NCBI RefSeq assembly: GCF_000346465.2
Contig: NC_034010.1
Span: forward strand, 28,994,787-29,058,786
Reading direction: 5' to 3'
Length of the DNA stretch: 64,000 bases
From: Prunus persica
Lineage: Eukaryota > Streptophyta > Magnoliopsida > Rosales > Rosaceae
Numbering within the stretch: position 1 is the first letter of the stretch; each line of letters starts with the position of its first letter. Made by a program: the position numbers and the translations under genes. The notes beneath the pieces are model-generated. The model was not told where the DNA came from and did not search any database. It saw nothing but the letters and a program-made list of their open reading frames with translations. This document shows positions 33,840-47,060 of the stretch, piece after piece.

Positions 33840-34445
33840 TTTCACAGATCCCGGTTGCTCAGCGCAATATCTATATCAATGCACTCTCCAGGCCCAAAGA
33901 ACTTCAAAAATCTCACCACAAACTGCGACCATGAATCCAAGCTGTGGTAGGGCTCGTACAAGCCTGACATCCATGGAATCGCATCCCCCTGTAAGTGAAG
34001 GGACGCAGTCTCCACTTTCTTCTCCTCGGGAGTCTTGAGGTACTTGAAGTAACGCTCCGCGAGGCAGAGCCAGTCTACTGGGTTGTCGTTTCCTCCGTGA
34101 AACACAGGGAAGTTCAGGTTCATTGTTCATGGCATTGAGGAGGACCCATCCTTTGTTCTTGATTGGTCAAACCCAACTCTAAGTTGGCGGATATCTTCCA
34201 GAAGCGTTTGCTGGAAGTGAGCTTGTGCGGAGGCCATGGAGTTTATGGAGTTCTGTAGCTCCTGAAGCGAAGCCTGAGTTTTCTTTGTGGAGACGTAGCT
34301 CCAAGTCTAGGGAACCCATTTCTTGTGGAGAAAGAGGGTTTTTGCCCATGTTCTCGGAACCAAGCTCTGATACCCAAATAGGATCAGAAGGGGAAGAGGA
34401 AGAAGAAGACAAAAGGAATATCAGAGGTGGTCAAAAGTGGAGTCC
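33840..34445 (-). mobile_element. gag fragment copy 2 with primer-site remnant (inverted)
   Basis: Inverted copy of 27748-28350. On the minus strand GGGTATCAGAGCTTGG (34361-34376) is followed by the gag region (PVFHGGNDNPVDWLCLAERY, SLHLQGDAIPWM). The region 34257-34440, with the leader and primer-like site, is repeated in tandem at 34510-34690. Confidence 0.75.
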
Positions 34446-34860
34446 GCCTAGACACCGCCTAGCCTAGCCACCGCCTCCTAGCCACCGCCTAGAAATGGGG
34501 TTTATGGAGTTCTGTAGCTCCTCAAGCGAAGCCTGAGTTTTTCTTTGTGGAGATGTAGCTCCAAGTCTAGGGAACCCATTTCTTGTGGAGAAAGAGGGTT
34601 TTTGCCCATGTTCTCGGAACCAAGCTCTGATACCCAAATAGGATCAGAAGGGGAAGAGGAAGAAGAAGACAAAAGGAATATCAGAGGTGGTCAAAAGTGG
34701 AGTCCGCCTAGACACCGCCTAGCCACCGCCTAGCCGCCTAGCGCCCTCCTAGGCACCGCCTAGCGGCCTAGCGCCCGCCTAGACACCGCCTAGCGGCCTA
34801 GCGCCCGCCTAGACACCGCCTAGCCGCCTAGCGCCCGCCTAGCCACCCGCCTAGGCCGAT
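34437..34860. repeat. CGCCTAG minisatellite with tandem leader duplication
   Basis: Short GC-rich repeats built on CCGCCTAG (CACCGCCTAGC, CGCCCGCCTAGA and similar) at 34437-34490 and 34700-34860. They flank a second copy of the gag leader (34510-34690). The same minisatellite occurs at 29195-29240 (inverted) and 29850-29935. Confidence 0.9.
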
Positions 34861-34929
34861 TTTCATTCTGATTCCAAGTAGGTAAATATGTCATCCATTT
34901 TTAGTCATGGAAATTCATCTATTCTGCAG

Positions 34930-35317
34930 GTTCTTGACCGCGGTGAGAAGATTGAGCTGTTGGTGGACAAAACTGATAATCTTCGCTCCCAGGTTAGTCG
35001 AAGAAGTATAACTTATGTTTAGTTTATTAGGTTTGGGTGATGGAGAGTGATATGGTTCTCTCCAAGTTTTTATATTTATTTTAAAAATCATCTTTTAATT
35101 TCCTTTCCACTTTTGTGCTGTTGGTATGGCGTTTTTATATGTTGAAAACAATGGTGTGTTTGTGTTGTAGGCCCAAGATTTCAGGACACAGGGAACAAAA
35201 ATGAAAAGGAAGATGTGGTTTCAAAATATGAATATAAAATTGATTGTTGTGGAGATCATCATTCTCATAGACTTTGTGATATTTTTGTCAATCTGCCATG
35301 GTTTTAAGTGTACCTAA
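34930..35317 (+). pseudogene. VAMP72-type R-SNARE fragment, copy 2 (membrane anchor open)
   Basis: Exons 34930-34992 and 35171-35317. Unlike copy 1, the second exon stays in frame through [26 protein letters not shown] and a TAA stop, so the whole C-terminal anchor is readable. The N-terminal two thirds of an R-SNARE are still missing, so it is a gene fragment. Confidence 0.85.
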
Positions 35318-36048
35318 GTTTGCATCCATGGACGCTTTCGTGCTGTCATGCGGCATTGGTAAATTGCTCTATCTCTGAGTTGCTTACCTTGTTAGGTTAT
35401 GCCCGTCCTGTTTTGCTAGCCATTTTAGGATGGGGTGGGGGAAGGTTTTGTATGTTTTTTTTCGCACTGGTTGTTGTGTAGTTTATATATTTGTCCTTGT
35501 CTTGTCTAGGGTAGATATAATCAATCACTATCATATATGTGCTCCATGTAATGTAATGGATCCTTAATTAGCTTAAGATGTAATGGAGGAATGCTTGGAT
35601 GATTGTAAATCAGCATGCCCTTTCGGAATGCTATTAAAATCTATTCCCTTATTTGCTTGCTTCTCGAATCTGTTTAAAACTATTGTGGTATTTATAACTA
35701 GGAGTTTTAAAGTCTGTTTTTTTTAGAAAAAACAAATCCATAAAAATCACGGGGCTACACAGTTTTTGGTGCTCAAAATCTCATGGATTTTTAAAGACTT
35801 CATTAAGCGGTAGACTTTGCTTTGGAGTGTGAGTTATAAACTTCAAAGTAAAGAAAAGTCATAGAGCTCTCCAGCTTTCTTCTCTCAATTTTATGTCTTC
35901 AAATACTTATCATAGAGATCCGAACTTTCCCACTATCATTATCATTGTAATCTTTCTCCAAGTTTTTCTTTTAGTTTTCTTTTTGTCACATAAGATAAAA
36001 GACGAAAAATAAGTAATTCATAACAAATAAAGATTTAGAGAGACATTC

Positions 36049-36148
36049 ATGACTGTCACCCTGCCTATGGCCATTCTCGATAAAACGTATAAGCGAAAGC
36101 GGCAATCAAGAACAGATCCTGTACAGGGACACGAGTGCCGTAATTCAC
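36049..36148 (+). pseudogene. PHD-gene first-exon fragment, copy 2
   Basis: The same ATG and about 33 codons as at 31134 (MTVTLPMAILDKTYKRKRQS), cut off at the end of the direct repeat. Confidence 0.75.
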
Positions 36149-36704
36149 ATGTTTTATGTAATACAGAGAGCAATGTATTATCAAGTGTTACAGAATTTAA
36201 GAACAATGTACAAATGCTCTGACTGTATTTGAATATTGTCCATAAGCTACAGGCTATATATATATATATCATATCAAACAAATTAAATTCACTCCAAGTT
36301 CCCTCCCCACCAATCTGAAATCCCGCATGCATTTCCAAATACCACACGTTCACAGAACATGACTAAAACCCCAGCTGGTGGTATTTTGCTTGCAAGACGG
36401 CTTAATAAAATACCGAGAACCCACCCTCCCTTTACATTTGGTGAACAAATGCCAAACCCTCTCTTACAAAATACAATATATATGTATATTGTACGCCAGT
36501 GTATACGTTCATTGGGTTGTAACGTTTTCTTTGTTTGAGGATCAGAGCTAGAGCTGCTTCTAATTGATCGTCACGTTGTCACGAGCCATCAAACATTTGT
36601 GTTTCAGGTGGAGTTTCCAACTTCCTCAAATCTTCACATTCTTTCTCGAAGAATGAAGCTGATCACTGTCTAGGACGCCTGCTTCCCCATGTATTATTAA
36701 TGTT
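36149..36704 (-). other. 3' flank/UTR of the AAA ATPase gene
   Basis: Non-coding, with a TA-rich run near 36254-36268. It probably contains the poly(A) region of the minus-strand gene. No other gene seen. Confidence 0.55.
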
Positions 36705-39700
36705 TTACAGGAAGTAAGTGAGTTGTTGCTTCTTCCTTGAGCCACCTTCTCCGTACAAATCATTCCACTGTTTCAGCTCACTCATTACTGAACCCTCTGA
36801 AGCGAAACTGGCAGCAACCTGCATCACACCATAGACATGTATAAACATACATGCAAAACTTAACACACATAGAAGAGATGGTAGTTTATGGAGGCAAAAT
36901 GTTGAAAAAAGGTCAAGTTAGTTACCTGATTCTTTGCCTGCCGCATATCTTCCATGTTTAAAGCTCTCAGAGTAATTTCTTGGTCCTCTTTCTCTTCCTC
37001 TTTTGTCTCTGAAGCATCTTCTGTGCTCTTGCCTTGTGCTTCTCTCTTCTTCTTTTCCTGTAGTTCCAAGTATTTGAAAATCATTAAGCATTACTGTAAA
37101 TGAGAATTTGGAAAAATAAGAATATTGCTAAGGCAGAGGAAGAGCGTAAGAGGTAGTTAGTTACCATATCCTTTTGTCTCTCCTGTTGTATAAGCTCCCT
37201 CACAGGTCGATAAGCTGCTGTCACACACAAGTTCTGTTTTCCAGTAGTTAGTTTCATGAGCTCATCATACTGATAACAATTTAAGGTTATAATATTATCG
37301 ACTCAAAAACTAACCTTAAGATCACTGCCACTGTAACCTTCTGTCATGGTTGCAAGCTCCTTGAAGTCTAGATTTTCAACCTTTTCTTTTGAAAGAAGAG
37401 TTTTCAAGATCATTTCCCTATTCTCGACGGAGGGAAGACCAACCATGACTCTGTTCAACACAAAAAAGAGTTCAAAGTCAGCAGACATGAGTTGAAGTCA
37501 CAAATTTTTTCTGTCATATAAGAGTTACCGATCAACAAAAATTGTATGAAAATTGAAAAGGAATGTTGCAAACTCTGACTACAATAAAATATAGATTTAT
37601 ACCTGCGCTCAAACCGCCTGATGATTGCTTCATCAAGGTCAAATGGTCTGTTGGTTGCAGCCAGAACAAGAATTCGCTCTCCGGTTTTTGTCAACAGCCC
37701 ATCCCAGTGTGTCATGAACTCGTTTTTTATCTTCCTCATGGCCTCATGCTCCCCAACTCTGGTCCTCTGCCCAAGCATGCTGTCAACTTCATCCACAAAG
37801 ATAATAGTTGGGGAGACCTTTGCTGCAAGTGTGAACAGAGCTCGGACGTTTTTTTCATCTTCTCCAAACCATTTTGAAGTGATGGTGGACATCGAGACAT
37901 TGATAAAACTTGCTCCCGCTTCATTTGCAATGGCTTTTGCTAGCATTGTTTTTCCAGTGCCAGGAGGACCAAAAAGCAAAATGCCTCTACAAGGCTTAAG
38001 AAGCCCACCTTTGAAAAGGTCTGGTCTTCGAAGCGGGAGCATGACCAACTCCTGAAGTGATTCTTTAATATCATCCAATGCACCAATGTCTGCAAATGTG
38101 ACTCCAATCTCATTTGCAGGGATAACCTCTGGCCTTATGCGCTTCTCAAATTCATTGTCAGGTGCAACTTCCTGCACGAACACCATGAAAATTCAATAAG
38201 ACAACCAGGAGGATTTTATGCACACTATTGAAGGACTTGAACTTACAACTTTTGGCGGAGGTGGATTCTCGCTGTCCTTCTTTACTGCAGGACCAGATTT
38301 CTCTGTTTCAGTCTTTGCACCGACAGCCTCTTCCCCTTCAGTTTCCTAGAATTTAATAGAAATGATAAACCATTAAGACATCAGAATGTTAGAGTATTTC
38401 CATTTGATCCACTTCCTGAAAAACATCAAGAGGTGAAAATAAAAATACGGAAGAGGAAAAGGAAAAAAAAAAAACCTTATTGGAATCAGCATTGGTCTCC
38501 AGTTTCAGAGAATCTTTCCCGCCACTTTTTCCCTCCTGGAATATACTCAATCCATGGGACAAACTGTTCCAGATCCAGAATGGGTAATTAGATAGATAAA
38601 ACAGTCTGTTCTACAATAAAATATAACAAAAATATATCAATGAAATCAAGCATACAGAAACTTGGCATTTACCTCGTTGATGATATGACAAGCTTTCCAT
38701 TTCTATATTCTGGATCCTTGTTTTGCATCAAATGATAAGATATCGCTGATACAACGATTTCTTCTATGTAGTTGCTGAGGACCATTGTGTCTGCATGGCA
38801 GATGGAACCTAGATCGTCACACTCAAGATCATTTGATGCAAGTACCTCAGCTATGTGGTTTTTGTTATCGTGGAACTGGATCATCTTCATGTCCTCTTCC
38901 AGTTGGGCTTTCCAGCTGACAAGATGAGTCTCATCTTCAGGGGGGCTGATCTCAATATTGTATGGGAACAAACCAGCAAGCCTCTCATCAACTTCTTTGC
39001 AATCATCTTCAGCGTCTAACATCCGGGAACCAAGTATTAACACTGACCCTGAAAGTCTCTTCAACATTTTATTGAACAAATTGTATAACCGCCGTGATTG
39101 GAGAAAAAGCTTCTCAACATCCCTGATGTATAAAATGATCGAACCAGTTTCTGATATGGAAGCTAAGACCTGTAAGAAAAATAATACGCATGCCTATTAG
39201 CATTACCTTACCTTTTCAGATATATTGAACCTACATAACTATCTAGTCTATATTGACTTAAGTCTTGCAAACACAAGGAAAGAACTTATATCTATAAAAT
39301 GAAGTATGCATCAAGTGGGTAAAATGGCATGTGATTGGGACACCAGTTATATCAAAAGGAAGAAAAGGCTATCAGCCTCAAATTGAGAATTGTAACACCA
39401 CTCACATCATCTAGTATCTATCATCATGCGCATCAACTGAAAGTATCATCTAAACATGCTTGTGCATAAATCTGATAACGATAACATTACCTTGTATGTG
39501 ACCAAATAAAAAAAGAGACATTACCTTGTAAAGTGACTGTAGAAAAAGTTTCTCATCGAAACACCAGCTGGTCACGCGTTTGAGAGGAGCTGAAAAACAA
39601 AGAATCACCAAGTAATAAGTATAATTTCGAAGCAAGTTTCTGCTTAGCTAAAACATAAAAGCTTGATACTTAAAGAGCCAGTATTTCACTGTATGAACAA

Positions 39701-41784
39701 ACCTGAACTTGTGGGAGCACATTTGGAACTGAAGCTACTCATATCAGATGCAGAGGAGGCATTTCTTTGAAGCGTTGAATTATTTGGCCCTTCAGCGCCC
39801 CTGCAGGTATTAGACAGTGATGTTTTAGAAACAAAACATTACATGTAACCACTGTGGCACCTTTTAAATCAAGATCAATGACCCCTTACTCTACCTTGAT
39901 TTGAGATCTGTAGTACTGCTTTGCCGGCATAATGTGCCTGTAAGAAAACGATTGATTATAACAACAGTGAAGAGTGAACATTACCAATTGTCACTAAACT
40001 GAGGACATGAACAAGGATTCAATCAGAGGAGCATTAACAACAAAATAATATGGCTTTACTTCTTTTACCTTTACTGTCCCCACTTGAAGGGAGGATTGAG
40101 AAAGACCCAAGCAAACTGGACATTCGCTCCATTGTCACCTCTGAGATAGACCTCTTAAGATACTACAAAGAGAAGGCAATGAATTAGGAAAAACTCCACT
40201 TGAGCTAATTCAAACTTTCCTTATACATGAAGTGCAGAAATGTACTACATTGATTTTGAGTTTAAACAACAAAGCAACTACTACATTGGATTCATGCTTC
40301 ACCACCTAGAAAATCTAATATGTATATTAAGAATTCAGAAAAGATTAAAAGGATTCTTAGTTCCTCCTTATGAAGCAGAGAGAGCTTACAGGTTCTCTTT
40401 TGGCACACCCATATTTACTCTGGATCTGTAAACATGTAAAAATGAGAGGTTTAAGTACTACTGTCAATTTAATGGATCTATACATACCAACCAAATTCAA
40501 TGAAAATTAAAGTTGCACATAGTTTACCTTGATAGAAAAGTCAGTAATGTCCAACAACAGCAACTTCGACTCAAAGTAATGTGCTAAAGCCTTGGCGAGC
40601 ACTTGATGATAAAGTTCTTTGGGAAATAAAACATACAATTAGGTTAGCTCAAAGAATTTAAGGCATAAAAATTTCAATGGAAAACCAAAAATCAGATGAC
40701 AGTTTTAAATAGCATACCAGCAGGTCCTGAGAGCAAAATAGCTCTACTTGCAGGTGAAAGGTTCCGGGTATGCTTGGATAAGTCAGAGTGTTTCAGATGA
40801 ACATATGCAGCACTTGTTAACAACATCCGAGTTCTTTCTCTGTCATTGCCATCATTAAAACAGAAGATGTAAATTATAATAAGAGCAAGAAATGTTGCGT
40901 CACCACAAGTTCAAGTTTCAGAAGTCAGATTTTATATAACTAGGAGTACTTATATATGCAATATCTTAGAAGTATTTTTCCGCCCTTCAATATATTCTTC
41001 CACCAGCCGGATGGTAGTGTTGACCCTTAATTTTCGTTGCTACGATTGACCTGTTTTGATAACTTAAAAGACAGAACTTGATGGGTTGCTCCAAAACACA
41101 GTTAAAAGCCAAAGGAAAACAAAAAAATCAAGAAGGCTCAGCATCCATAAAAGCAAAGATTGGATTCAATAGCAATTTAACAAAAGTACAATATGCTAAT
41201 AACCATGGCTGATAAAAATTCATCGTTGAAAAAACCCATTAATTAAAACAACAAAAATCCAGAAAAATTTAACATAGCCATTATTAATAATCAAGCTAAT
41301 TAGTCAACTGGTAACACATTCATGTAATCAAAATTTTGCCCAGAAAAAAAAAAATGAAAATTCTTGCAGAAGATCTTGGCATAATCATTTGTTGATAAGT
41401 TAAAAAAAAAAATCATTTCTTGATGGATTGTATGATTACAAAATTGGTTAAAACTTTAACAACATTCTACCAGGAAAAATAGATATACAACGCACTCATC
41501 TTCCATGTGCCTGCTTAAACGATTAACATAAAAGCTATGCAATTGGGTAAGAAGTTGTCAAATTACCTTAGGTAATAAGGAAACTCCTCAAATGTAACTT
41601 TGCTGTTTCTGCCATCCAGCACCTGCCTCATCAGCTCCTGTTCAATCTGCTCCGCGGTAACCTCATCGGCCGAGCAATTACCGTTTACCCATTTGCTCAC
41701 AGCCTGCCCAGAACTCAACCCCAGGCCCACCCCAACCCCAACCCCAACACTCAGAGCAGACAAGAAAATGTGCTTCTGTTCCAT
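36705..41784 (-). CDS. AAA-type ATPase, DAA1/At4g28000-like
   Basis: Sixteen exons on the minus strand: 41784-41567, 40839-40718, 40616-40528, 40425-40390, 40162-40069, 39937-39895, 39800-39703, 39589-39525, 39169-38673, 38563-38476, 38345-38247, 38171-37603, 37450-37315, 37233-37165, 37057-36926 and 36818-36705. Phases all join, giving 822 residues, close to Arabidopsis DAA1 (At1g64110) and At4g28000. The start MEQKHIFLSALSVGVGVGVGLG has a hydrophobic helix, so it may be membrane-anchored. A degenerate N-terminal ATPase-like region follows (LSGPAELYHQVLAKALAHYF). The active AAA domain has Walker A GPPGTGKT, Walker B IIFVDEVDSM, sensor LAATNRPFDLDEAIIRRFERR and, after it, SGSDLK. The family is related to Msp1 and katanin; the substrate is unknown. 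Exon 10 has a weak donor (GTTTTTT). A rearranged fragment of this gene type lies at 58119-58735. Confidence 0.93.
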
Positions 41785-42819
41785 CAGCTCCACCAGCCCT
41801 TTAACCGATCTTGAAGAAAGACCAACTCAAAGGTATCTGCAAATCCAACTCTTTGAAGAAAAAGTCTCTATCTTTAACAGCAGAAGTTAAAAGCAGAGCC
41901 TTTTTATCAGACTTTCCTGGAAGATATCACCCAAATGCGATTGAGATTCGACAAATGGGTCAGAGATTCATGAACTTTGTAAGAACCAGAAGATGGGTTG
42001 GTGGGATTTGTTTTGGACAAGAAGGAAACTTAGAAAGAGAGAGTCTTTGGGTGCGTATGTGTTGTTTTACACACGTCCGAATACAACGTTTGTCTATGGA
42101 TTGCTTATGTTCTTGAGCCTCCCCAGCTATTTATAGCATGGCACACATACTAGTGGACGTTAAATGGTCCCCCAAGAAAAGAAAACACACAATGAAAACG
42201 ATAGATTCTTTTTTACCTCTGGTAGCTGTTTTTTTGACTTACCGGTGACCTCCTAATCTGGGGGATTTCTCTCTTTTCTTTTCTTTTCCTTTTCAACTTT
42301 GCTTTTCCTGTCTTTCCACCAATTTTCGTTGCAGTTTGTATAAATAGTTTATCTTATACGAAATTCATTCATATTTTACAACGTTACCCGCCTTTTTTTC
42401 TGTATTTTCTTGTGGGCATATGTTAACTCGTGTCAGCTAGCAAGGGATGGGTCTCACAATTTGCAGATTGCGACAGTGTAGCTCTGAGTTGTATTTTGGT
42501 TGGCTTCAACAAATTTAGAACCATGCTGTACCTACCTTGGTGGGCTCAACTTCTCTCAAGTTTTTTAGTTGTTAATCCACATGTTTGGTTGCACATTAAT
42601 GACCAGCAATGCCATTTGAGAAATATTTACAGAAAAAACAACTATTTTTTTTAATGATAATGAATGATATATAACATATTATTTGTGGATAAGAACGATA
42701 TTCAGTTAGAAAATCTTAACTGGGGTAATTTTTTTCTTATTTGTTAAGTGTGGGGTTTTTTATTTTTTTATTTTAGGATATTTACTATTAAAAGGAACGA
42801 TAATATACTAAACTCACAC

Positions 42820-42905
42820 ATCTGCACGGATTCTAAAATTTGAACCCAGAACATTATCCGAGGGAACAAATACTCTGAACTACTACACTAATAAGTCATT
42901 TGCGA
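42820..42905 (-). mobile_element. tRNA-derived SINE remnant
   Basis: Read on the minus strand: an A-box-like stretch (TAGTAGTTCAGAGTATTTG), then after about 25 bases a B-box-like GGGTTCAAATT. This is the internal polymerase III promoter layout of tRNA-related SINEs. It lacks a cloverleaf, so it is not a tRNA gene. Confidence 0.5.
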
Positions 42906-44766
42906 GCTAAAATTTATTTAAGTTTTGTAAATACAATTAACAAATAATTAGGAAAGCAGTGTAAACTGTGCAGTGACACAAACTTCCAAGAATTACCGAA
43001 CAATAAACTGTGCGTGAATAGGATAAGCCGTGAGGGGTAGTATAAAACGAATTATATTGGACACATAACTTTTTTATTGATTTACCTTTTTGTACAGTTT
43101 GGTTTTTTTAAAATATATATTTACTTTCGGTCATTAATTACTTTAGAAAGCACATGACTCAGAAAGGTATTTTGCACGTTTCTTCTTTCTTTTCAAGAAA
43201 TTTATTGCTTTTTTTGTGTGGGAAATTTGTTGCTTTCCACCACAGTTTTCAAGCTGCCACTATGTAAAGTGCTACAAGACTAAAAGGAGGCGGCTCTATA
43301 ATAAAATAAAGTTTTCCGTTTTGTTAAGTTCGTATCCACACCTTTTATTTCAACAAGGAAAAAGGAAACAAAAATAAAAACTCCCGATTTCTTTTTCATT
43401 TTCAGAAATAACCTTTACATGGAGAACTTTTGGGTTTTATACCTTTTTCTTTTCTTTTCTACATTAGTTTTTACTCTCTTTAGTAAGAATTGAATACTTT
43501 TGTAATCATAAAAAATTTAAAAAAGACATTGCGTATGAAGTGTACTTGAATTTACAAAAAAAAACTTTAAATGTAAATATTTTTTATAAAGAGAGCTGAT
43601 TTTCTCACTCATCTTTTGTCCCATTTATATGTAATAGTAAAAAGTGTTTTAAAATACCAAAGAGAGTAAAAATGGACAAAAGAATAGTAGAAAAATCAGC
43701 ACCTTTCATAAACTGTTATTCGGAGATATTCTGCTTGCTTAATCATCACCCTTTTTAGGAAAATACTTAAATAAGGGATCAAAATTTAAGATATTTTATA
43801 AATTTTTATGCCATGACAATAAAATAACAACAAAAAAGAAAAACTCGATGACAAAGAAAAGTATTAAAGTATGGTTCAATAATTTGAGCAAAGCATTCCA
43901 CGCAAACTCACAATTGACAAAAATTCCAAGTCCAACCAAGGTCGAATTTTTCTACATATAGTTTTAGGTTTTTTCAACAAAAGTAAGAAAAAAACAGTCA
44001 GTCCAGTCAGTCGTGAATCTTCCATATAAATTCTGGCCCTCCTACTACTTTTCTTGCTGTGCACTTCACCACTTTATTTTCTTGTATTTTGTGTGATGGG
44101 TTATGCATGCAGTGGCTTTGTTATTTTGTGGCGTCAAAGACTCCAATGTAAAAATAAAAGGGCAAAGGAAAGTGATGGCTTTTGTGGGGTTTACTTTGCT
44201 TGCATTGCATTGCACTTGCAAGTTGCAGTCGCCAAAAAGAAGGTTCATATTGGAAAAGAAGAGAAAGACAGATGTGAGCAGTTAGAGCTCTTATCAACTT
44301 ATCATTTGTGCCATATTATATATATAATAGGAGAATCTTTCTTTCCTCTCTCCGGGGTTTTACTAGGGCAACAAATTGTGGATTTATATATGAGAGGATG
44401 GATGTGAAATTACAATACTAGTCACGTTCCACGTATCCTTGAGGCCTTTTACACCTCAGCAGCACATGCTTTGGTTCACAAATCTTTTGGCAACATTTCC
44501 ATTGGTGGGTTACACGTACGCATGCAATGCAATGCCACTTTGCCTTTTACTTTGTCACACACCATAGTCGACACCCAGAACCGAAAACCAAAAGCTTCTT
44601 TTTATTATTATTAATTTGTTTAATTAGGCTTTAATAACAATCTTAGACTATGATTCAAACTCTTAAACTCTTGGTCCTTGTCGGGTCAACCCACTTTCTT
44701 TCATTCTTCTTCTTTATTATTCAATATCAATGGGTTGGGTTTTGCTCATTTTTAATGAATTCCCCC

Positions 44767-44793
44767 TGCTCTCTCTCTCTCTCTCTCTCTCAT
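44767..44793 (+). repeat. (CT)n microsatellite
   Basis: About 12 CT units read directly, in non-coding DNA. Confidence 0.88.
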
Positions 44794-45203
44794 CATTTTG
44801 CAATTTGCATAGAGAATTATACAATTAATCACAAATTACTGCTAATTGGTTCATGATTATTGCGTGTGGAGAATTTTGAATCGGATATGATTTTTGTCTA
44901 CATTGAGACATCATAGAGAGGGTATTCCAAATATTTGCTGCCCATACAACATTATGCAGTGACTTGTGTACTTACGTGTTTGGCCCCAAACGGAAATTCC
45001 ACCCCCAACTCTCATTTTATCTTCATCTTTCTGTTCAATTTCACTCCTAGTACGTATTAAAACCAGCCATAATATGTTTAATTTCAAGGTCCAATTACAA
45101 ATTAAGGGTTTCTACATAAAAATAAAATAAAATTACAATAACATATGAAAAGGGTTAGCTTGATTTGAACCTGTGCAACAACTTTTCCAAAAACCCTCTT
45201 AGT

Positions 45204-45230
45204 GGAGAGAGAGAGAGAGAGAGAGAGAGG
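45204..45230 (+). repeat. (GA)n microsatellite
   Basis: About 13 GA units read directly, followed by a T-run. Confidence 0.88.
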
Positions 45231-46973
45231 AACGTAACTTTTTTTTTTTTTATTGCTAAAAGTATTTATAAAGTTATCATTCACAATAGCTTTTTATTTT
45301 TCTGTTCCCTTCCGTGTTGGTGATGCATAATGAATAACTTGATCGTGGAGATTTCAATTCACTTTCGACAAAAAGCATTCAAACTAAACTTGATCGTGTA
45401 AAGCCCTCCTCCCTCCTCCCTCCTCCTTGTTCATGTTTTGTTGCATGTCACCTTTGCTAATTTAGCTAAATCACTATTCTGCTACCCAACCAAAAACCTA
45501 ATTTAAACAAAAATATTAGTAATTAATATTCAAAGTTTCACTTTGTTAAAAGGTGTTTTTGACTACATAAAAAAAAAAAAAAAATTATTTTCTTTCCATT
45601 TAGACAAGGCTTGGATTTTTACAGATGTGGACGTAAACCGGATCTTGCACACATCTGTCAACTGTGTGCACCAATAATGAACCCATTAACTCTGGTACTT
45701 CATTGAGATTGTTCAACCATTATTAGATTTAGTATAGGGTGTGAAAAGGATCAACTGGGTCTAATTAGATTTAATTAGTCTGACACGGCACAACAAAATT
45801 AAGTTACAAAGAATCAAAGAAAGTCGATAGGGACCTACTCTTTTTTTTTTTTCCTTGAGGCCCAAGCTTTGCCTTTGGGTGGCATACGACTTTCGCTGCC
45901 CCCAGCACATGGTTGGTTTATACGCATAAGACAACAACTTTTTCTTGTGGAGATTTGTCATCTTCTCAAGCTCGTATTATATGGCAGTAAATCAATTATC
46001 ACATCGGGAAGAAAACTACTCAGCACCACACACAAGATCTTGTTAATTAAGATTAAAACACGTATTCATTTAATTCATTAATGTGGTGTTATGTTATGCA
46101 TGTGGGTGGAGAAGGCACAAATTAAAACCGACCCCCACAGGCTGTAAGACCTAATCTCACTTAAATTATTAACCAAAAATATCCAGACCAATTGTTTGTC
46201 CAGATTGGCCCAGCCAGGAAATGCCGACTGGCTCTTTTGTTGGTTTGTGGTGCTAAGTGACACATCCACAAAGAAAGAGAAAGGTGCTCACTCTATAACA
46301 CCTACGTAGGTCTAAAGGCAGGCAAACAACAAGATGACATGCCATCTCACTTTTAAAAAAACAGTGTTATAGCCAATGCGGGATTACGACAGTGGTTGTG
46401 GCTTACCTCTTTCTTTCCGCTTAGCGTACAGAACTAAAATTCCTTGATTTCTTTCCTCCTAATGTAACCCCAAAAAAAAAAAAAAAAAAGAGTGTTAAAT
46501 TAAAATTCATATTGGCAATTCCTAAATTAAACCCTAAAAAGTTGTATGGCACCATGTAATGCAAAAGCCATATGTATGTGTATATTTCTTCAACCATAAG
46601 ACTATCGATTTTCTTTTTCAATACGTACCCATTATTTTAATATAAAACTCCGTCTAGCCATCTGACTGTGTGCGCGTGCGTTCTGTGCTAGAAATGTTGA
46701 GCCCACCATGGCAGGGCCACACCCAAAAGAAAGAGAAGTAAACCCATGCAATAGAATAGATCCGTCCTTATCAAGTTATTTGTTAGGACATTGCATTTTG
46801 CTGTTTCCATGCCAAGTTGCATCGGTAGCTTTCAAGTAGGACTAACTTTTTTCTTTACGAATTTTCAACCCCTTCACATTGCTTAGATCTATCATTTTCC
46901 TTACTAAGATTTCTGCCAGTCTTTTTTTTTTTCTCTCTCTCTTTTCTTAAAGACGAGGATAAAAAATAGAGTT

Positions 46974-47060
46974 GTAGATCAAAGTGATTAAGAGTATCCA
47001 TCTCGTGCACATGAAGTCATAGGTTCGATTCCCCCTCCTTTGATTATAGGGAGCTAGTTA
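46974..47060 (+). mobile_element. tRNA-derived SINE remnant
   Basis: A-box-like AAAGTGATTAAGAGTA, then CATCTCGTGCACATGAAGTC and B-box AGGTTCGATTCCCCC. Spacing fits an internal polymerase III promoter. No acceptor stem pairs with the 5' end. Confidence 0.6.

Larger units (their letters stand above)
34826..36148 (+). repeat. 1.33-kb direct repeat, copy 2
   Basis: Nearly identical copy of 29900-31233. It abuts the 3' flank of the AAA ATPase gene. Confidence 0.93.

Noticed and set aside
36018..36353. 111-residue minus-strand frame downstream of the AAA ATPase
   Set aside because: Lies across the direct-repeat boundary and the 3' flank, with no domain; it is chance openness.
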